The position numbers and the translations under genes were made by a program. Shown here piece by piece: positions 1 to 11,098 of a stretch of DNA of 64,000 nt. The stretch comes from Symbiodinium natans. Its lineage: Eukaryota > Sar > Dinophyceae > Suessiales > Symbiodiniaceae. The stretch covers positions 132,501 through 196,500 of the forward strand of contig CAJNDS010000145.1 of assembly GCA_905221605.1 (NCBI GenBank). Direction: 5' to 3'. Under the pieces are notes generated by a model, which was given only the letters and a program-made list of their open reading frames with translations, had not been told where the DNA came from and searched no databases. The first letter of the stretch is position 1, and every line of letters starts with the position of its first letter.

Positions 1-260
1 GAACTTTCCGTAGAGGAAGTCATAAGTCTCCTCCTCCCCGACCTACATTCGTTGCGCCAGGGGGTCTCTAAGGACGAAGCCCCAAACTGCGGTGTAGGGT
101 TTAGGGTTTAGGGTTTAGGGTTTAGGGTTTAGGGTTTAGGGATTAGGGTTTAGGTTTTAGGGTTTCGGGTCCTAAGCCAATCAACCCTCGAATTGAATTC
201 ATGGATCATCTTCCTGAATGCTGTGCTCAAAAATCAAGACTAAGCTTTCAACAGTTTCAT

Positions 261-371
261 TTGGGATGTTCCCCTTTAGAATTACTACCAGCCCTTGATA
301 CGAATCATAATGGGGTGGGGGTGATACTTTAATCCCTATTCAGGGCCGTTAGTATAACGGGGAGCACCCCA
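261..371. mobile_element. TTGGGATGTTCCCC-family inverted-repeat element
   Basis: Starts TTGGGATGTTCCCC and ends GGGGAGCACCCCA. The flanks acagtttcattt (251-262) and acagtctcattt (371-382) match at 11 of 12 bases, longer than a usual target duplication. Other copies: 7543-7666 (with a poly-C centre), about 13961-14054, about 32838-32922 and 34381-34483. Confidence 0.62.
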
Positions 372-570
372 CAGTCTCATTTACCAAGCAAAATTCGGGC
401 TTTGGGTTTAGGGCTCAGGTTTCAACCTTTTTTCAGCCTCATATTCCTCAACCCTAGACCCAAACCCCAAGACCCTCATTCGCCAAATCCAAACCCCTAA
501 GCCCCCCAATACTCTGAAATTTCAAGCCCTAAGCCTCATCCCCTAAACCCTAAACACTAAACCCTAAAAC

Positions 571-645
571 CGCCCCGGCCCAGCATCCATCATCGAGGCC
601 TCTTCGAAGACCAGCTTCCGGCAAATCTCCGCCAGACGTTTCTTC
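571..645 (-). CDS. Exon candidate
   Basis: Acceptor CCACGCAG, phase 2: KKRLAEICRKLVFEEASMMD then AGPG; donor CG|GTTTTAGGG. The plus strand is open too (IHHRGLFEDQLPANLRQTFL), so strand is unsure. Another short candidate lies at 1-93. Confidence 0.42.
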
Positions 646-1934
646 CTGCGTGGAGTCTAAACTAGGGGTCCCGTACTATCGTAAACCCCATGTTCTTGCC
701 CAATACAGGAAAACGTAAGCCGCGATAGTTCTGGGTAGGGGGTATAAGGGTTGGGGCGGGGAAAAACCCCATGAATGGCGCACCAGCCATTTCTCCAGGC
801 TTGGGTAGCGAGCAGCCCATGAGATATGCTGTTACTTCTCATGACTCATGGCATGCCCTCCCCATCCACATGTTCACATCCGATCCCTCAATCCTGACAC
901 GAGAACAGCGCAGCCTGCGCAATAGCCCAAGGAACTTCCTAGCAAGTTTGAGGCTACCACAAAGACGTGTTAAGTCATGGCAGCATCCAGGGTGCTGTGC
1001 CTAAGCCCTAAACCCTCAAACCCGAACCCTGAACCCTGAACCCTGAACCCTAAAGCAGACACCTGGGACGAGGGTCATTTTGGCATGCACAGACCCCAAA
1101 ACAGTGTAAGACCACTTTACACAGTATTTATGAGCAGCCGAAGAGCACTTCAGGTTTCAGGGTTCAGGGTTTAGGGTTCGGGGCAAGTGCATGCACTGTT
1201 TCCGGAATAAGGGTTCGTCATCATAGTATGATATAAAGGGACCACAAGGGAGTACTATTAGTAATTACTCCGACCCCTATGTTACGCCCGAACAAAGCGA
1301 AACGCATGGAAACCCTAAACCCTAAACCCTAAACCCTAAACCCTAAACCCTAAACCCCAAACCCTAAACCCTAAACCCTAAACCCTAACCCAGCTGTCCA
1401 GGTGTCACCGCCCATCTGGATGGCTCCCATGCCTGGCCTTGGCACTCAGTCAGTCTAGAGCCAGGAGGAACCGAGAAAAAAAGCCAGCAGTAGCCTAGGA
1501 AAACGCAAGGACCCTTTTTTTGGTTTTAAAGGGGTTTATAAGGGAACCCAAACCCTGAAGCAGGGAATAAGCGCCTACTCTGGGTGCTAGTCAGTAAACT
1601 TTAAACCATACATCCTAAACCCATGGGCGCTTTGGGTTCAGGGTTCATCATAGGGGATTCTCCAAGTATCTAGACGGGACATCCAAGTATCTAAGGCCCG
1701 AAGTAGTAGGGAAGATTTGGGGAAAGTGAAACCCTAAACCCCAACCTAAACTCCGAACCCCCCACGCCTAAAACAGCCAAAGCCTGAAAACTAACCCACG
1801 AACCACGCTTTTAAACCTGAACCCTAGAAAAGACCACAAAGTCCCACCACGTAGGCTATAGCCACAGGCTACGAGCAGCCTTGATTCGTGAACGCCCTTA
1901 AGTTAACCCTAAACCCTAAACCCTAAACGCTAAA

Positions 1935-2055
1935 CCCCTCGAAAGAAAGCCGCGCCAGGGTTCTGGCGCCAGCTCGGTGTTGTCCTTCAGGGCAGGCCTT
2001 GGCACAATGCTTTCGCACAGACGTCTTGGCGACCATGCAGCCCAGAAACTGCCAC
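1935..2055 (-). CDS. Exon candidate
   Basis: Minus frame MVAKTSVRKHCAKACPEGQH then RAGARTLARLSFEG between CCCTAAA arrays. Borders not fixed. Confidence 0.35.
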
Positions 2056-2449
2056 CCTAAACCTAAATTCCTAAACCCTGCATTCCTAAACCCTGAACCC
2101 CAAACCCTAAAACCCAAGACCCTGAACCCAACATCCCTCACCCCGAAACTTCGGGAGTAGGAGGGCCTGCGGACATGAACGGGAGGGCGAAGCCGCCTAA
2201 GCCCAAAGGCCCTAAGAAAGCCCCAAAATGCCCATATTCTAAATTCTTAATCCTAAGCTGTGGGTTGAGGGTTGAGGGTTTGGGGTTCAGGTGTACTTCC
2301 CTGAGAAGCAGAATAAACATGACATCTTTCATGTTCCCTGGAGCTTCATAGAAGCAAGAGAAACATAATTCCTAAGAGAACTATAGGAAACCCAACCCCC
2401 CCCCCCCCCCCAACCCTGAACCCTAAGGCCTAACCCCGAAACACTGAAC

Positions 2450-2509
2450 CCTCGGGTCTCCCAGCCCGCTAAGGACATTCTCGCCGTTCACCAGCTTGAT
2501 GCCATACCC
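2450..2509 (-). CDS. Small exon
   Basis: Acceptor TCACCAG, phase 0 to 0: GYGIKLVNGENVLSGLGDPR; donor AGG|GTTCAG. Confidence 0.5.
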
Positions 2510-2810
2510 CTGGTGACCAAAGCAGTGTTTGGGGTTCAGGGCCCAGCAAACGAGTTTAGGGTTTGGGGTTTAGGGTTTCGGGTGTATTTTGGAGGTTCCA
2601 AAGTAAGCGGTTTGAGATATGTTCGGGGTGGCGGTAGAGGGTTCAATGTTGGGGGTTCTATGCGGCATACACCTATGCCGTACCTGAAGGCTCCTGGCCC
2701 TTCAGTTCAGTAGTGCAAACGTTTCACAGGATAACTAGCGCTAACTCCCTCCACCCGCCAAAAGAAGTGACTAAATCCCCCTAAGCCCCGATCAGCCCGA
2801 ATCCCGGTGA

Positions 2811-3175
2811 CTACTGTTTGCTTAAGAACCCCCCCCCCCCCCCCCCCCCCTCCCCCCCCCCCCCTCCCCTCCCCCACCCCGTCCCCCCCCCCCCCCCCCC
2901 CCACCCCCACCCCCCCCCCCCCTCACCCCTACCCCTACCACCCCCCCCCCCCCCCCCCCCCCCCCCCAGAAAAAAAAAAAAAACGAACCAACAACATAAA
3001 CAACATATATATATATATATATATATAAAAGTACAAACAAAGTTCCTCACAAGGGTAATAAAGGAATCATTACATTCATTTTTTTTCGAGGATATGTGTG
3101 TTTGTATGTGTTCTCTTATATATATATATATGTATATGTGTACGTATTTTGTATATCTATAGATATATATGTATA

Positions 3176-3209
<34 letters not shown>

Positions 3210-3271
3210 GATGTAACTTATTATAAGGGTCATATAGGAATCATTATCCTTCATTGTTTGGGATATGTGTA

Positions 3272-3308
<37 letters not shown>

Positions 3309-3387
3309 CATATACATTTATTCTTATAAGGGTACTATAGGAGTCATAACCTTTTATTGTTTGAAGGAGGGGTTCTTAAAGCAAATA
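2811..3387. mobile_element. Large composite of the TTGCTTAAGAACCCC family
   Basis: Ends CTACTGTTTGCTTAAGAACC and, reversed, CTATTTGCTTTAAGAACCCC, 577 bp apart. Smaller relatives: 9664-9773, 27454-27563 and 33021-33118. Inside: a long poly-C tract (2829-2967), then three copies of a short unit (aagggt-aata-aaggaatcatta, 3050, 3225, 3330) separated by (TA)n. Confidence 0.55.
2829..2967. repeat. Poly-C tract
   Basis: About 140 bp almost entirely C with scattered T/A; reverse strand is poly-G. Confidence 0.9.
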
Positions 3388-3599
3388 GGATCCCAGCAAG
3401 GCCTCGAAGGAAGACTTGCAGGTCTCCTCGAAGAGGTCGAAGTATTCCCAGGACTTGAGCCTGTGCGGGGGTTTAGGGTTTAGGGGGGTTTAGGGGGTTT
3501 AGGGGGGTTCAGGCTTGCAGCGGGTGGACGCTAAACTTCTAAACCCTAAACCCCAAAACTTGCACCCTAAACCCTGTGGGCTTCTGTTTCTGGGGGAAC

Positions 3600-3682
3600 T
3601 TTTGCGTGCAAGGATTCCTTGTAGGGTGCTGAAGTCAAAGCCAGCAGAGCCACCGAAAGACAACTTAACTCCAGAGTAAATG
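3600..3682 (-). CDS. Exon entered at a heptamer acceptor
   Basis: Acceptor TTTAG| at the edge of a CCCTAAA array, phase 2: IYSGVKLSFGGSAGFDFSTL then QGILARK; donor A|GTTCCCCC. A clean example of the repeat serving as 3' splice site. Confidence 0.55.
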
Positions 3683-3838
3683 CTAAACCCTAAACCCTAA
3701 ACCCTAAACCCTAAACCCTGAACCCTAAACCCTAAACCCTAGAGGCACATCATCCTTAACCCAAAGCTATGAACATAAGGAAGGCACCTGAAGCTGCCAA
3801 GGAATTCTTCTAGCTACGGACCTGAGATTGACAGGGTC

Positions 3839-4021
3839 TAGACCCAGGAGTATCCTAGGAATAGAAAGGGGGGGGGTCCTTTTTGGTTTAAAGGGGGCAA
3901 CAAAAGGGCCCTCAACCCGAAAAACAACAGGAATAAGAAGGGTGCATTCTTTTTGGTTTAAAGGGGGTGAGAAGGGAACCTAGGCCCTAAACAAACAGGG
4001 AATGAGGGGCTACTCTGGGTC
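3839..4021. mobile_element. TAGACCCAGAGTA-family element with duplicated core
   Basis: The core ctttttggtttaaaggggg occurs twice inside one pair of termini, about 80 bp apart, as if one copy inserted into or recombined with another. Confidence 0.55.
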
Positions 4022-5105
4022 TTCTCTTGTGTTTGCAAGGGGGGTTTATTCGGGAAGCACACCCCGACAAACGGAGGCCACTGTTGGCACCTGTTCTGAA
4101 AGACCCAAGCTTCAAACCCCAAACCCGAAACCCTTCAGGGTTTAGGGTTTGGGGTTTAGGGTTTATGGCTACCCTGAACCCTCAATCCTAGACCCTAAGC
4201 CCTATTCCTCCGTTCGGGGGACTACTGGGCTCTCTGGGAGAGTTCTTGGGGCATCCTCATGTCCGCATGTTTTTTTGGGCTCAGAACAAAAAACTGCGAG
4301 AGAACGTTTTAGGCACGTATTGCGTCTTTATCATGACAGTTTAGGGTTTAGGATTTTAGGGATAAACAATGGGAGTATAGTGTAGGGCTTTGGATGGGGG
4401 CAGCGCACCCTCTGATCGCTGGGGTGTCGGCCTCTCATGCTGGCGGGAAGTTGGGGATTATTTGGAGCCGAAGATGGGGAGCACATACTCTTTCTCCCGC
4501 TCCCCCCCCTCCCCCGCCGATTGTAGGTATGTGTCGACGCTAAACCCAAGAGCCTAACCCTTAAATTCAAATCTTCAAACCCTCAAACCCTCAAACCCTT
4601 AAAGCCTGAAACCCCCAAACCCTAGAAAAATAAAGCCCTTAAATCAACCCTGAACTCTAAAACCCTAAGCCCGTAAACCCTTCCAGGGGTGGATGGACCC
4701 TAAACCCTAAAAGCCCTTTGAGAGCTCAAGGGAGGAGAGCGCATATGCCAGGATGATCTCTAAACCCGAAGCCCCCCCCCCCCCGCCGAAAAGAGAGAGA
4801 GAGAGAGAGAGAAAGTCTGCGTGTGTGTATATATATTTCATACACACAAATCGTAAAATTCAATACTTCGTAACATATCTTCCCGGCTCGAATGGTCAAG
4901 CCCAAAGCGAATGGCACGTGCGCCTCCTGCTCTGGGGTTGCTGCTTCCGCAGCGCCTGGTTGGCGCGTTTAGGGTTTAGGGTTTAGGGTTTAGGGTTTAG
5001 GGTTTAGGGGGTTTAGGGTGTGGGGTCTAGGCACATGTTGGTCGATAGTTTTTTTGGGGTCGTTGCTCGGGTTCAGGGTTTAGGGTTTAGGGTGTAGGGT
5101 TTACG

Positions 5106-5109
5106 GTGC

Positions 5110-5198
<89 letters not shown>
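5106..5198. repeat. (AG)n microsatellite
   Basis: About 45 AG units with one interruption. Shorter (GA)n at 4793-4812. Confidence 0.92.
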
Positions 5199-5200
<2 letters not shown>

Positions 5201-5647
5201 CTGGTACCCTAAGCCCCAAGAGCCTTTAACAAATGAGCACCATAGATGGGGGGGGGGGTCGAGTGTGAGGTGCCCAGTAGTGTCATCTCGGCCCGCAACC
5301 TCAAGCCCTAAAGCCTACAGCCCTACCTTAAGAACACAAAACCTACCTTTTGTAGGCTCTTGCTCTGAAGCCCTCTATAGGGTTCTTGGGCACCCTACAA
5401 ATAAGTAGGTTTGAGGGTCTTGAGGTTGACCCTAAATCGCACAGGCCCCAAAGCCTAATCCACGTCACATCATCCCTATAGCCTAAGCCCCCACGCACAC
5501 AGCTTCAGCAAGGACAGCTTGAGGAATGGCCCACTGACGGCCGGCCGAGAAATCCTAAACCCTAAGCCCTAAGCCCTAAACCCTAAGCCCTAAGCCCGAA
5601 ACCCTAAAGTTTTATAGGAAGCCTGGGTTGAGTGGTGGAGCCATCTG

Positions 5648-6046
5648 TCACCATCCCTTCATGGCTCCCTTGAAGCGAGGGAGGCGAAGTGACCCCTGTC
5701 GGGCCACCTCCGGGCGCGTGAAGTCCAGAGATGCCTGCAACTTTGCCCCTCTACCGCAGTCCTCCTTAGACAGGTACAGGCGGACAGCGTAGACGGAAAG
5801 CGCTGTAACCAACCCGACCTCGGACTTCACATGTCGAGCTCGTAGAAGCTCGCGAACACTTGCAACTTTTCCAGCCGCCTCGCGTATTCCTGGGCTCCAG
5901 GATGTTGAGCGTTCTCCCAAAGCCAAGCTCAGCTTCACTGCAAATCTCTTTTGGCATTTCCAATCCTTCTCCCTCTTCTGAGCTGTCGTCTTGAGATGTG
6001 CATCTCCCACATCAGGGTATACTATGGACGAGGCTACCCGCCTCAA
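5648..6046 (-). CDS. Long terminal exon or exons (stop TGA)
   Basis: A 132-codon minus frame ending in TGA at 5648. From 5900 down: REAAGKVASVRELLRARHVK, then SEVGLVTALSVYAVRLYLSK, then EDCGRGAKLQASLDFTRPEV, ending RQGSLRLPRFKGAMKGW. Several AG/GT sites inside could split it. The hydrophobic patch VGLVTALSVYAVRLYL may be membrane-associated. No family recognised. Confidence 0.5.
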   Translation of the reverse strand: MRRVASSIVYPDVGDAHLKTTAQKREKDWKCQKRFAVKLSLALGERSTSWSPGIREAAGKVASVRELLRARHVKSEVGLVTALSVYAVRLYLSKEDCGRGAKLQASLDFTRPEVARQGSLRLPRFKGAMKGW

Positions 6047-6399
6047 GCTTTACCCTAAATACATCTAAGCCAGTACATTTTATGCAGCCCATGCGTGTTT
6101 TGATGCACAGCTTTCATTGGAAATTGCTTGCCCTCATGCCCTCGGCCTTTGCACCAGGAGAGATACCAGGGTAAAATATGCCTCATTAACTAATGTTGGG
6201 CTTCTTTGCCTGCCTCCCATCCCCCCCCCCCCCCCCCCAAAAAAAAAAGAAAAAGAACAAATACAAAAGCGCCTCGTTGAGGTGATGGATCACCGCACGA
6301 CATGAGTCGCACTTGTAGCGGTCAGGCATGTTGTAGCCATATTGGTCCTGGCGCCGGAAGAAACCCTAAGCCCTAAACCCGAAACCCTAACTCCTAAAC

Positions 6400-6614
6400 C
6401 TGCTTCATTCCCAACGGAAGGCTATCGGCACAGATTTCATTGAACTGGTCTGGGTCGATGAGAGCGAGCACCTGCTTGAAGTCGTCCCCCTTCAGGTCGG
6501 ATATCCGGCTGCCCTGAATGATGTCCGATCTGACGCTGCAGTCCATTCGGGGTTTCTTCCCGGGAGGCTCTGCTGCAGGACGTTTCCGCGTTGTAGTGGG
6601 GGCAACATTTGCTC
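6400..6614 (-). CDS. Exon with basic and acidic stretches
   Basis: Acceptor GGCCCGCAG, phase 1: ANVAPTTTRKRPAAEPPGKK (a basic, nuclear-signal-like run), then PRMDCSVRSDIIQGSRISDL, then KGDDFKQVLALIDPDQFNEI, then CADSLPLGMKQ. The donor CAG|GTTTAGG is the first telomere heptamer. Strong coding bias. It likely joins the terminal exon at 5648 or an exon between. Confidence 0.7.
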
Positions 6615-7542
6615 CTGCGGGCCATATCACACATCATGCGTGTAAGCGGGTGGCAGTCGTGAGCAGGTGACCGGCGAGCGGTCGGAGCAGACGAAGCATT
6701 CTGCGCAACTTGGTGGTGGGTGCCTCTGTCCTGCCAACAGTCGGGACTTGGAAAGGTGAGCGGCAAAACCCTAAACCCCTGGAAGCGTTGAAGCTGGAAA
6801 ACTCCAAGCCTCTACCCTAAACCCTAAACCTTAGGGGTTTTAGGGTTCAGGGTGGAAGGGAGCCGAAGGGCTCAGACTCCAAACCCCCAAGCCCTAAACC
6901 CTGAGCCCTAGACCCTAGGTCTAGGCTTTGGGGATTAGGGTTTAGGCTTGAAACCCCGAAGCCCTTATCCCTGAGCAAGCCTCTTCTGTCATGGACGGCG
7001 CTTCGATCTTCAGGGTCTGCGCGGGCGGAGAGAGCGCAGGTGATCAGCTCATCTATTCTTCTAAAGGTCCCTGGATCTTAAGGGCGTTGATTTAGGGTTT
7101 AGGGTTTAGCGTGAAGGTCCATGTACCCCTGACTGGTACCAGTTCGAACTTCAGGGTTTCAGGGTTTTAAGGTGTTTAGGGTTTTAGGTGTTTTAGGGTT
7201 TGGGTGCCGCGGTTTAGGGTTTAGGGTTTCGATGCTTGGGACACCCAAGTCATTCTAGAGGCAGTGCTTATTTCCAAGTATTCCTTGTAATCAGGTCCAT
7301 GGACCCTTGGGTTCAGGCCAATATGACCGTTGTGTTTTCAGCTTTTGGTGCCAGGGTTAATATGGGTTAATGGTCAAAAACTCGGGACCAGCGTGTGAAA
7401 GACCCACACTTAACCCCTAATAACCCTAAGCCCTCAACCTTAAGAGCTTCTGTTTGGTGCCCACAGGAACCATGGTGACTGAACAAACCTTGATAATTGT
7501 GCTCCTGGATGCATGGGGCTTGCAGCGCACTGAACCCAAAAC

Positions 7543-7666
7543 TTGGGATGTTCCCCCTTATACTAACAGCCCTTAGTAGGGATTCTAGTACCCCCCCCCC
7601 CCCCCCCCCCCCCCCCTTATGAGAATCCCTACTAAGGACTGTTTTAGTAGTAGGGGTACAGCCCAA
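7543..7666. mobile_element. TTGGGATGTTCCCC-family element with poly-C centre
   Basis: Arms ctaacagcccttagtaggga and its reverse around a run of about 27 C at 7590-7616. Confidence 0.62.
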
Positions 7667-8280
7667 CCCTCTAGAGGGTTTAGGGGTTCGACTCAAAAGG
7701 GCAAGACTTCAACCGATGGCGCCATTGCCCACGCCGCCCGCACCCGCGCCTTAAGGCTTACAAACTCAAGGCACGCCCGAAAACGCTGAAGAGGATCAGT
7801 CGGAAATCCTGCCCAAAATGCCTCAACCCTAAACCCTAAAACCCTAAGCCCTAAGCCCTAAGGCCTAAACCCGAAACCCTCCGCCTCCCCTCCCTTGTCC
7901 CGCCTGGACCTTCTTGCCCTGGTCATCGACACCTTCCTCCCAACCTCCGTTGTGGGGCGGTTTTCAAGGCTTAGGGCTTGGGTTTAGGGTTTAGGGCTTA
8001 GGGCTTAGGGTTTAGGTTTCAGGGTTTCGGGCTATCAAGGATTCGGGCTTAGGGCTGACCAGGGTTTAGGGGTGCAGGGTTGAGGACTCTCAATGCCACC
8101 TATAGAATATGGCACCTGACGTAATCAGGACCCCCCAAAAAAGATACACACACACACACAACAAATAAAGAGAGACCCTCTCACTCACTCACTCACTCAC
8201 TCACTCACTCACTTAGAGAACAAGCCACTTGAGTTTTTTCCAAGGATTCGGGTTCAGAATTCAGGGCTGTAGGGCTGATG

Positions 8281-8582
8281 GCCCTAAACCCTAAACCCTA
8301 AGCCCTAAACCCTAAGCCCTAAACCCTAAGCCCTAAACCCTAAGCCCTAAACCCTAAGCCCTAAACCCTAAGCCCTAAACCCTAAGCCCTAAACCCTAAG
8401 CCCTAAACCCTAAAGCCCTAAACCCTAAGCCCTAACCTAAGCCCTAAGCCCTAAACCCTAAGCCCTAAACCCTAAGCCCTAAACCCTAAGCCCTAAACCC
8501 TAAGCCCTAAACCCTAAGCCCTAAACCCTAAGCCCTAAACCCTAAGCCCTAAACCCTAAGCCCTAAACCCTAAGCCCTAAAC
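8281..8582. repeat. Homogenised 14-mer telomere-like array
   Basis: About 20 units alternating CCCTAAA and CCCTAAG, with a few slips at 8410-8445. The regular alternation implies tandem amplification of a 14-bp unit, not simple telomerase addition. Confidence 0.9.
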
Positions 8583-8867
8583 CCCTGAGGGTTCGGGCTC
8601 AGGTCTCTCGGATTGGCTTAAGCCCAAGCAAAAATTGGTCCGCCCACTTGGGCCATTGAGATACGTAGATATGAAAGGAAGGTTTAGAGTTTAGGGTTTA
8701 GGGTTTAGGGTTTAGGGTTTAGGGTTTAGGGTTTAGAGTTTAGGGTTCAGGGCTTGGTGTGGAGGGTTTGAGGTTGCGAGGGTTTTTCTAGGGGACCCTT
8801 GCGGAAAAGAAGAGAATTTAGGTGAGCTTGAGTATAGTTGCCACATCGCCATAGACCCCCCCCCCCC

Positions 8868-8979
8868 CTAGACCCGAGTTTTCTAGGAATAAAAAGTGAA
8901 CCCTTTTTGGTTTCAAGGGACTGATCTAAGGGAACCTAAGCCCAGACGAAAAGGGGAATAGGGGCTTACTCTGGGTCTA
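8868..8979. mobile_element. TAGACCCAGAGTA-family inverted-repeat element
   Basis: Termini TAGACCCGAG and, reversed, TTAGACCCAGAGTAAGCCCC; shared core GGAATAAAAAG ... AAGGGAACCTAAGCCC. Other copies: 1454-1590, 24929-25039, 28866-28974, a composite at 3839-4021, and a partial end at 63580-63600. Confidence 0.6.
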
Positions 8980-9663
8980 AATATTCCTGAATATGATCCC
9001 TAAACCCTAAACCCTAAACCCTAAACCCTAAGGGCCTACCGAGTGTAGTATTGAGAGCTGACTCCCTAGGCGATGGCCTCCTTTGTCGGCACCGAGGACC
9101 TTTCCGAGGAGGGCAGCCTTCGCTTGAAACAGGGTTTAGGTTTTGGGGTTTAGGGTGGAGGGTTTGGGGTTTGGGGTTTAGGGTTTAGCGTCAACCCATG
9201 AACCCTAAGCCCCGATCCCCAAACCCAAACCCTTAAGGGACCATGTAGCTTCCCAGAGTAAACCTTGTTTCACCCGAACCGCCCTAAACCCTAGAAGCCC
9301 TCAACCCTAAACGCCCTACGCCCTAACGCCTGAACCTCGTGTGCCTTGTGGCTCTCCAGGAAAACCCGCGGTTTAGGTTTTAGGGTTTTGGGCGTTTCGG
9401 GCCCCAAAGACTCCTCCTACCTTGATTCTCTGAAACCCGCAAGCTTCAACCATAAGCCCTGATACCCTAACCCTAAAGCCCCAAAGCCTGAAGCCTAAAC
9501 CCTCAACCCTGAACCCTAAAACCGAAACCCTGGCCGTCAGAGCCCAAAAGCCCTGAACCCGAAACCCTTGTGTGCGTGAGTGTGCGGTGCGCCATGGATC
9601 TTGCAAGCTCCCAAAAGGCCCAATCTTCCTGAGCTCTCCCTCCCCTCAATATTTTCAGGTCTT

Positions 9664-9773
9664 CTACGAATTGTTTAAGAACCCCGAAAAACACAGAATA
9701 TTCTTCCTTCTTAAGGGTACTATAGGGATTGTTCTTTTTTAAAATTCTTTTGGGGTTCCTAAGCAAATAGTAG
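9664..9773. mobile_element. TTGCTTAAGAACCCC-family element
   Basis: Termini CTACGAATTGTTTAAGAACC and, reversed, CTACTATTTGCTTAGGAACC; core cttaagggtactatagggat. Confidence 0.62.
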
Positions 9774-10203
9774 TCTTGTGGGCTTAGGCAGCTTAGGGCT
9801 TAGGGGTGTTTAGGATCGGAATGGTTCGGGATTGGTGTACGTGGATAGCCTAGGGTTGGGTGCATAACCTCGCTCAGTCTCGATACAAGTGGAGGGTAGG
9901 CGCCTTGCTGACTGGCAATCCGTCCCCTAGAGTAAAAAATCGGAGCCAACTGTCACATCTTGCACAACAGTTTTCCTGGATGCAAGAGGGCCCCCAGGGG
10001 TCTAAAGTCTAAATCGCCTGGAGATTTGGGGGGGCACTGAGGTTCGGGATATGGAGAGCTGGATCCTCAACCCAGCCAAGGCGCCAGGACAAGTCGCTGC
10101 AGGCAATGCTGAAAGCTAAGCGCCATGGCTCTGCAAAGCAAAGAAAACGTCCTCTCTCGACATACAAACATTCGCTCTGAAGCTCCGAATGCTTCTGAGG
10201 TCA

Positions 10204-10340
10204 ACCTGCGTCAAGAAGTGAAGTACAGGACCTGTCAAGGGCGCTTCGGAAGACAGTAGCGTTGCGGTCCGGGTTGACTAACACTGTCAATGTGGTACTG
10301 CATACTGCGCATGCTGCCGCCTGTCTCCAAAACCTGCACA
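10204..10340 (-). CDS. Exon candidate
   Basis: Minus frame after GCTGTGCAG includes AVCSTTLTVLVNPDRNATVF then RSALDRSCTSLLDA, donor GCAG|GTTGACC. Lies in a 600-bp stretch (9800-10400) with few telomere repeats. Confidence 0.42.
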
Positions 10341-10549
10341 GCAGCCGGACGGGAAGCATGAGCCATGCTTGTGAGCCTGAAAGGGCCCACCCTTTCCCCA
10401 ACCCCCACCCTACCCTTCACCCCACCCCCCCCCCCCCCCCCTCCCCGAACGTCTCCCGCGGGTAAGCCCTAACCACCGTTGTAGCGCCCCTAGGCTGGCA
10501 CCGTGGATCCGAAACCCTAAGGTCAAAACCTATTCGCCCAACCCGAAGC

Positions 10550-10646
10550 CTTGGTACCCCAGGAACCATAGTAAGAATATGGGTGCCCTTCTTTGGGTTG
10601 GTTGCTTGAACTAAAGAAAGTGTAAAGGGTACCACTGGGCTACCAG
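10550..10646. mobile_element. CTTGGTAGCCCAGT-family element
   Basis: Starts CTTGGTACCCCAGGAACC, ends CACTGGGCTACCAG. Confidence 0.6.
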
Positions 10647-10738
10647 TGAAGGGTTATCAAGCCCTCGCCCCAGTTGCAACCCCCTGGAAATATGGGGCTC
10701 TTTAAGGGAGGGCAGTTCTGGGGGGGGGGGTAGGTACC

Positions 10739-10868
10739 GCCTGGGGCAATTTGGGGAACCGTAGGGAATTTTAGGGAACCTTAGGGAACCTTTGGGAACC
10801 TTTGGGAATCGTAGGGAACCTTGGGAAGCTGAGGGAAGCTAAGGGAGCCCTAGGGAGTAGTCGGGAGT
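10739..10868. repeat. 11-bp GGGAACCTTTG-type minisatellite
   Basis: About 11 imperfect units of ttagggaacct/tttgggaacct drifting to gggaagctga at the 3' end. Confidence 0.8.
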
Positions 10869-10982
10869 GATAGGGATTTTTGGGTTACCCCCCTCCCGTA
10901 AGCACCCCATAATGGATAAAAAACCACCATAGCCCAGAGGCTGGCCCTGAGGGTTTGGTAGAGGGTTTAGGGTTTACAGACA

Positions 10983-11098
10983 GGGTGTCGGGGAATGCTG
11001 GACTATGATGACGCTGTTTTCCAGCGAATTCTCACAGCCAGCGCTGCGTTTCAGCCTCAGATGGTGGCGGTGACCTTCCAGATTGCGAACGCGCGTTT
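10983..11098 (+). CDS. Plus-strand exon candidate
   Basis: Acceptor TTTACAGACAG: CRGMLDYDDAVFQRILTASA then AFQPQMVAVTFQIANARF; donor G|GTTTAGGG. Acidic and hydrophobic pattern looks genuine, though a minus frame is also open. Flanking candidates are on minus. Confidence 0.42.

Larger units (their letters stand above)
6620..10200. other. Repeat-rich stretch with only short exon candidates
   Basis: Telomere-like arrays, two inverted-repeat elements and an A/C microsatellite. Weak minus exon candidates: TLKIEAPSMTEEACS (about 6975-7020) and DFRLILFSVFGRAL (about 7765-7806). A plus candidate MASFVGTEDLSEEGSLRLKQ (about 9070-9131) has an open minus alternative. Confidence 0.5.

Noticed and set aside
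2807-3050. Long proline- or glycine-rich open frames in C/G tracts (also 27825-28056 and 29685-30158).
   Set aside because: Translations of homopolymer runs; no start context, no codon variety.
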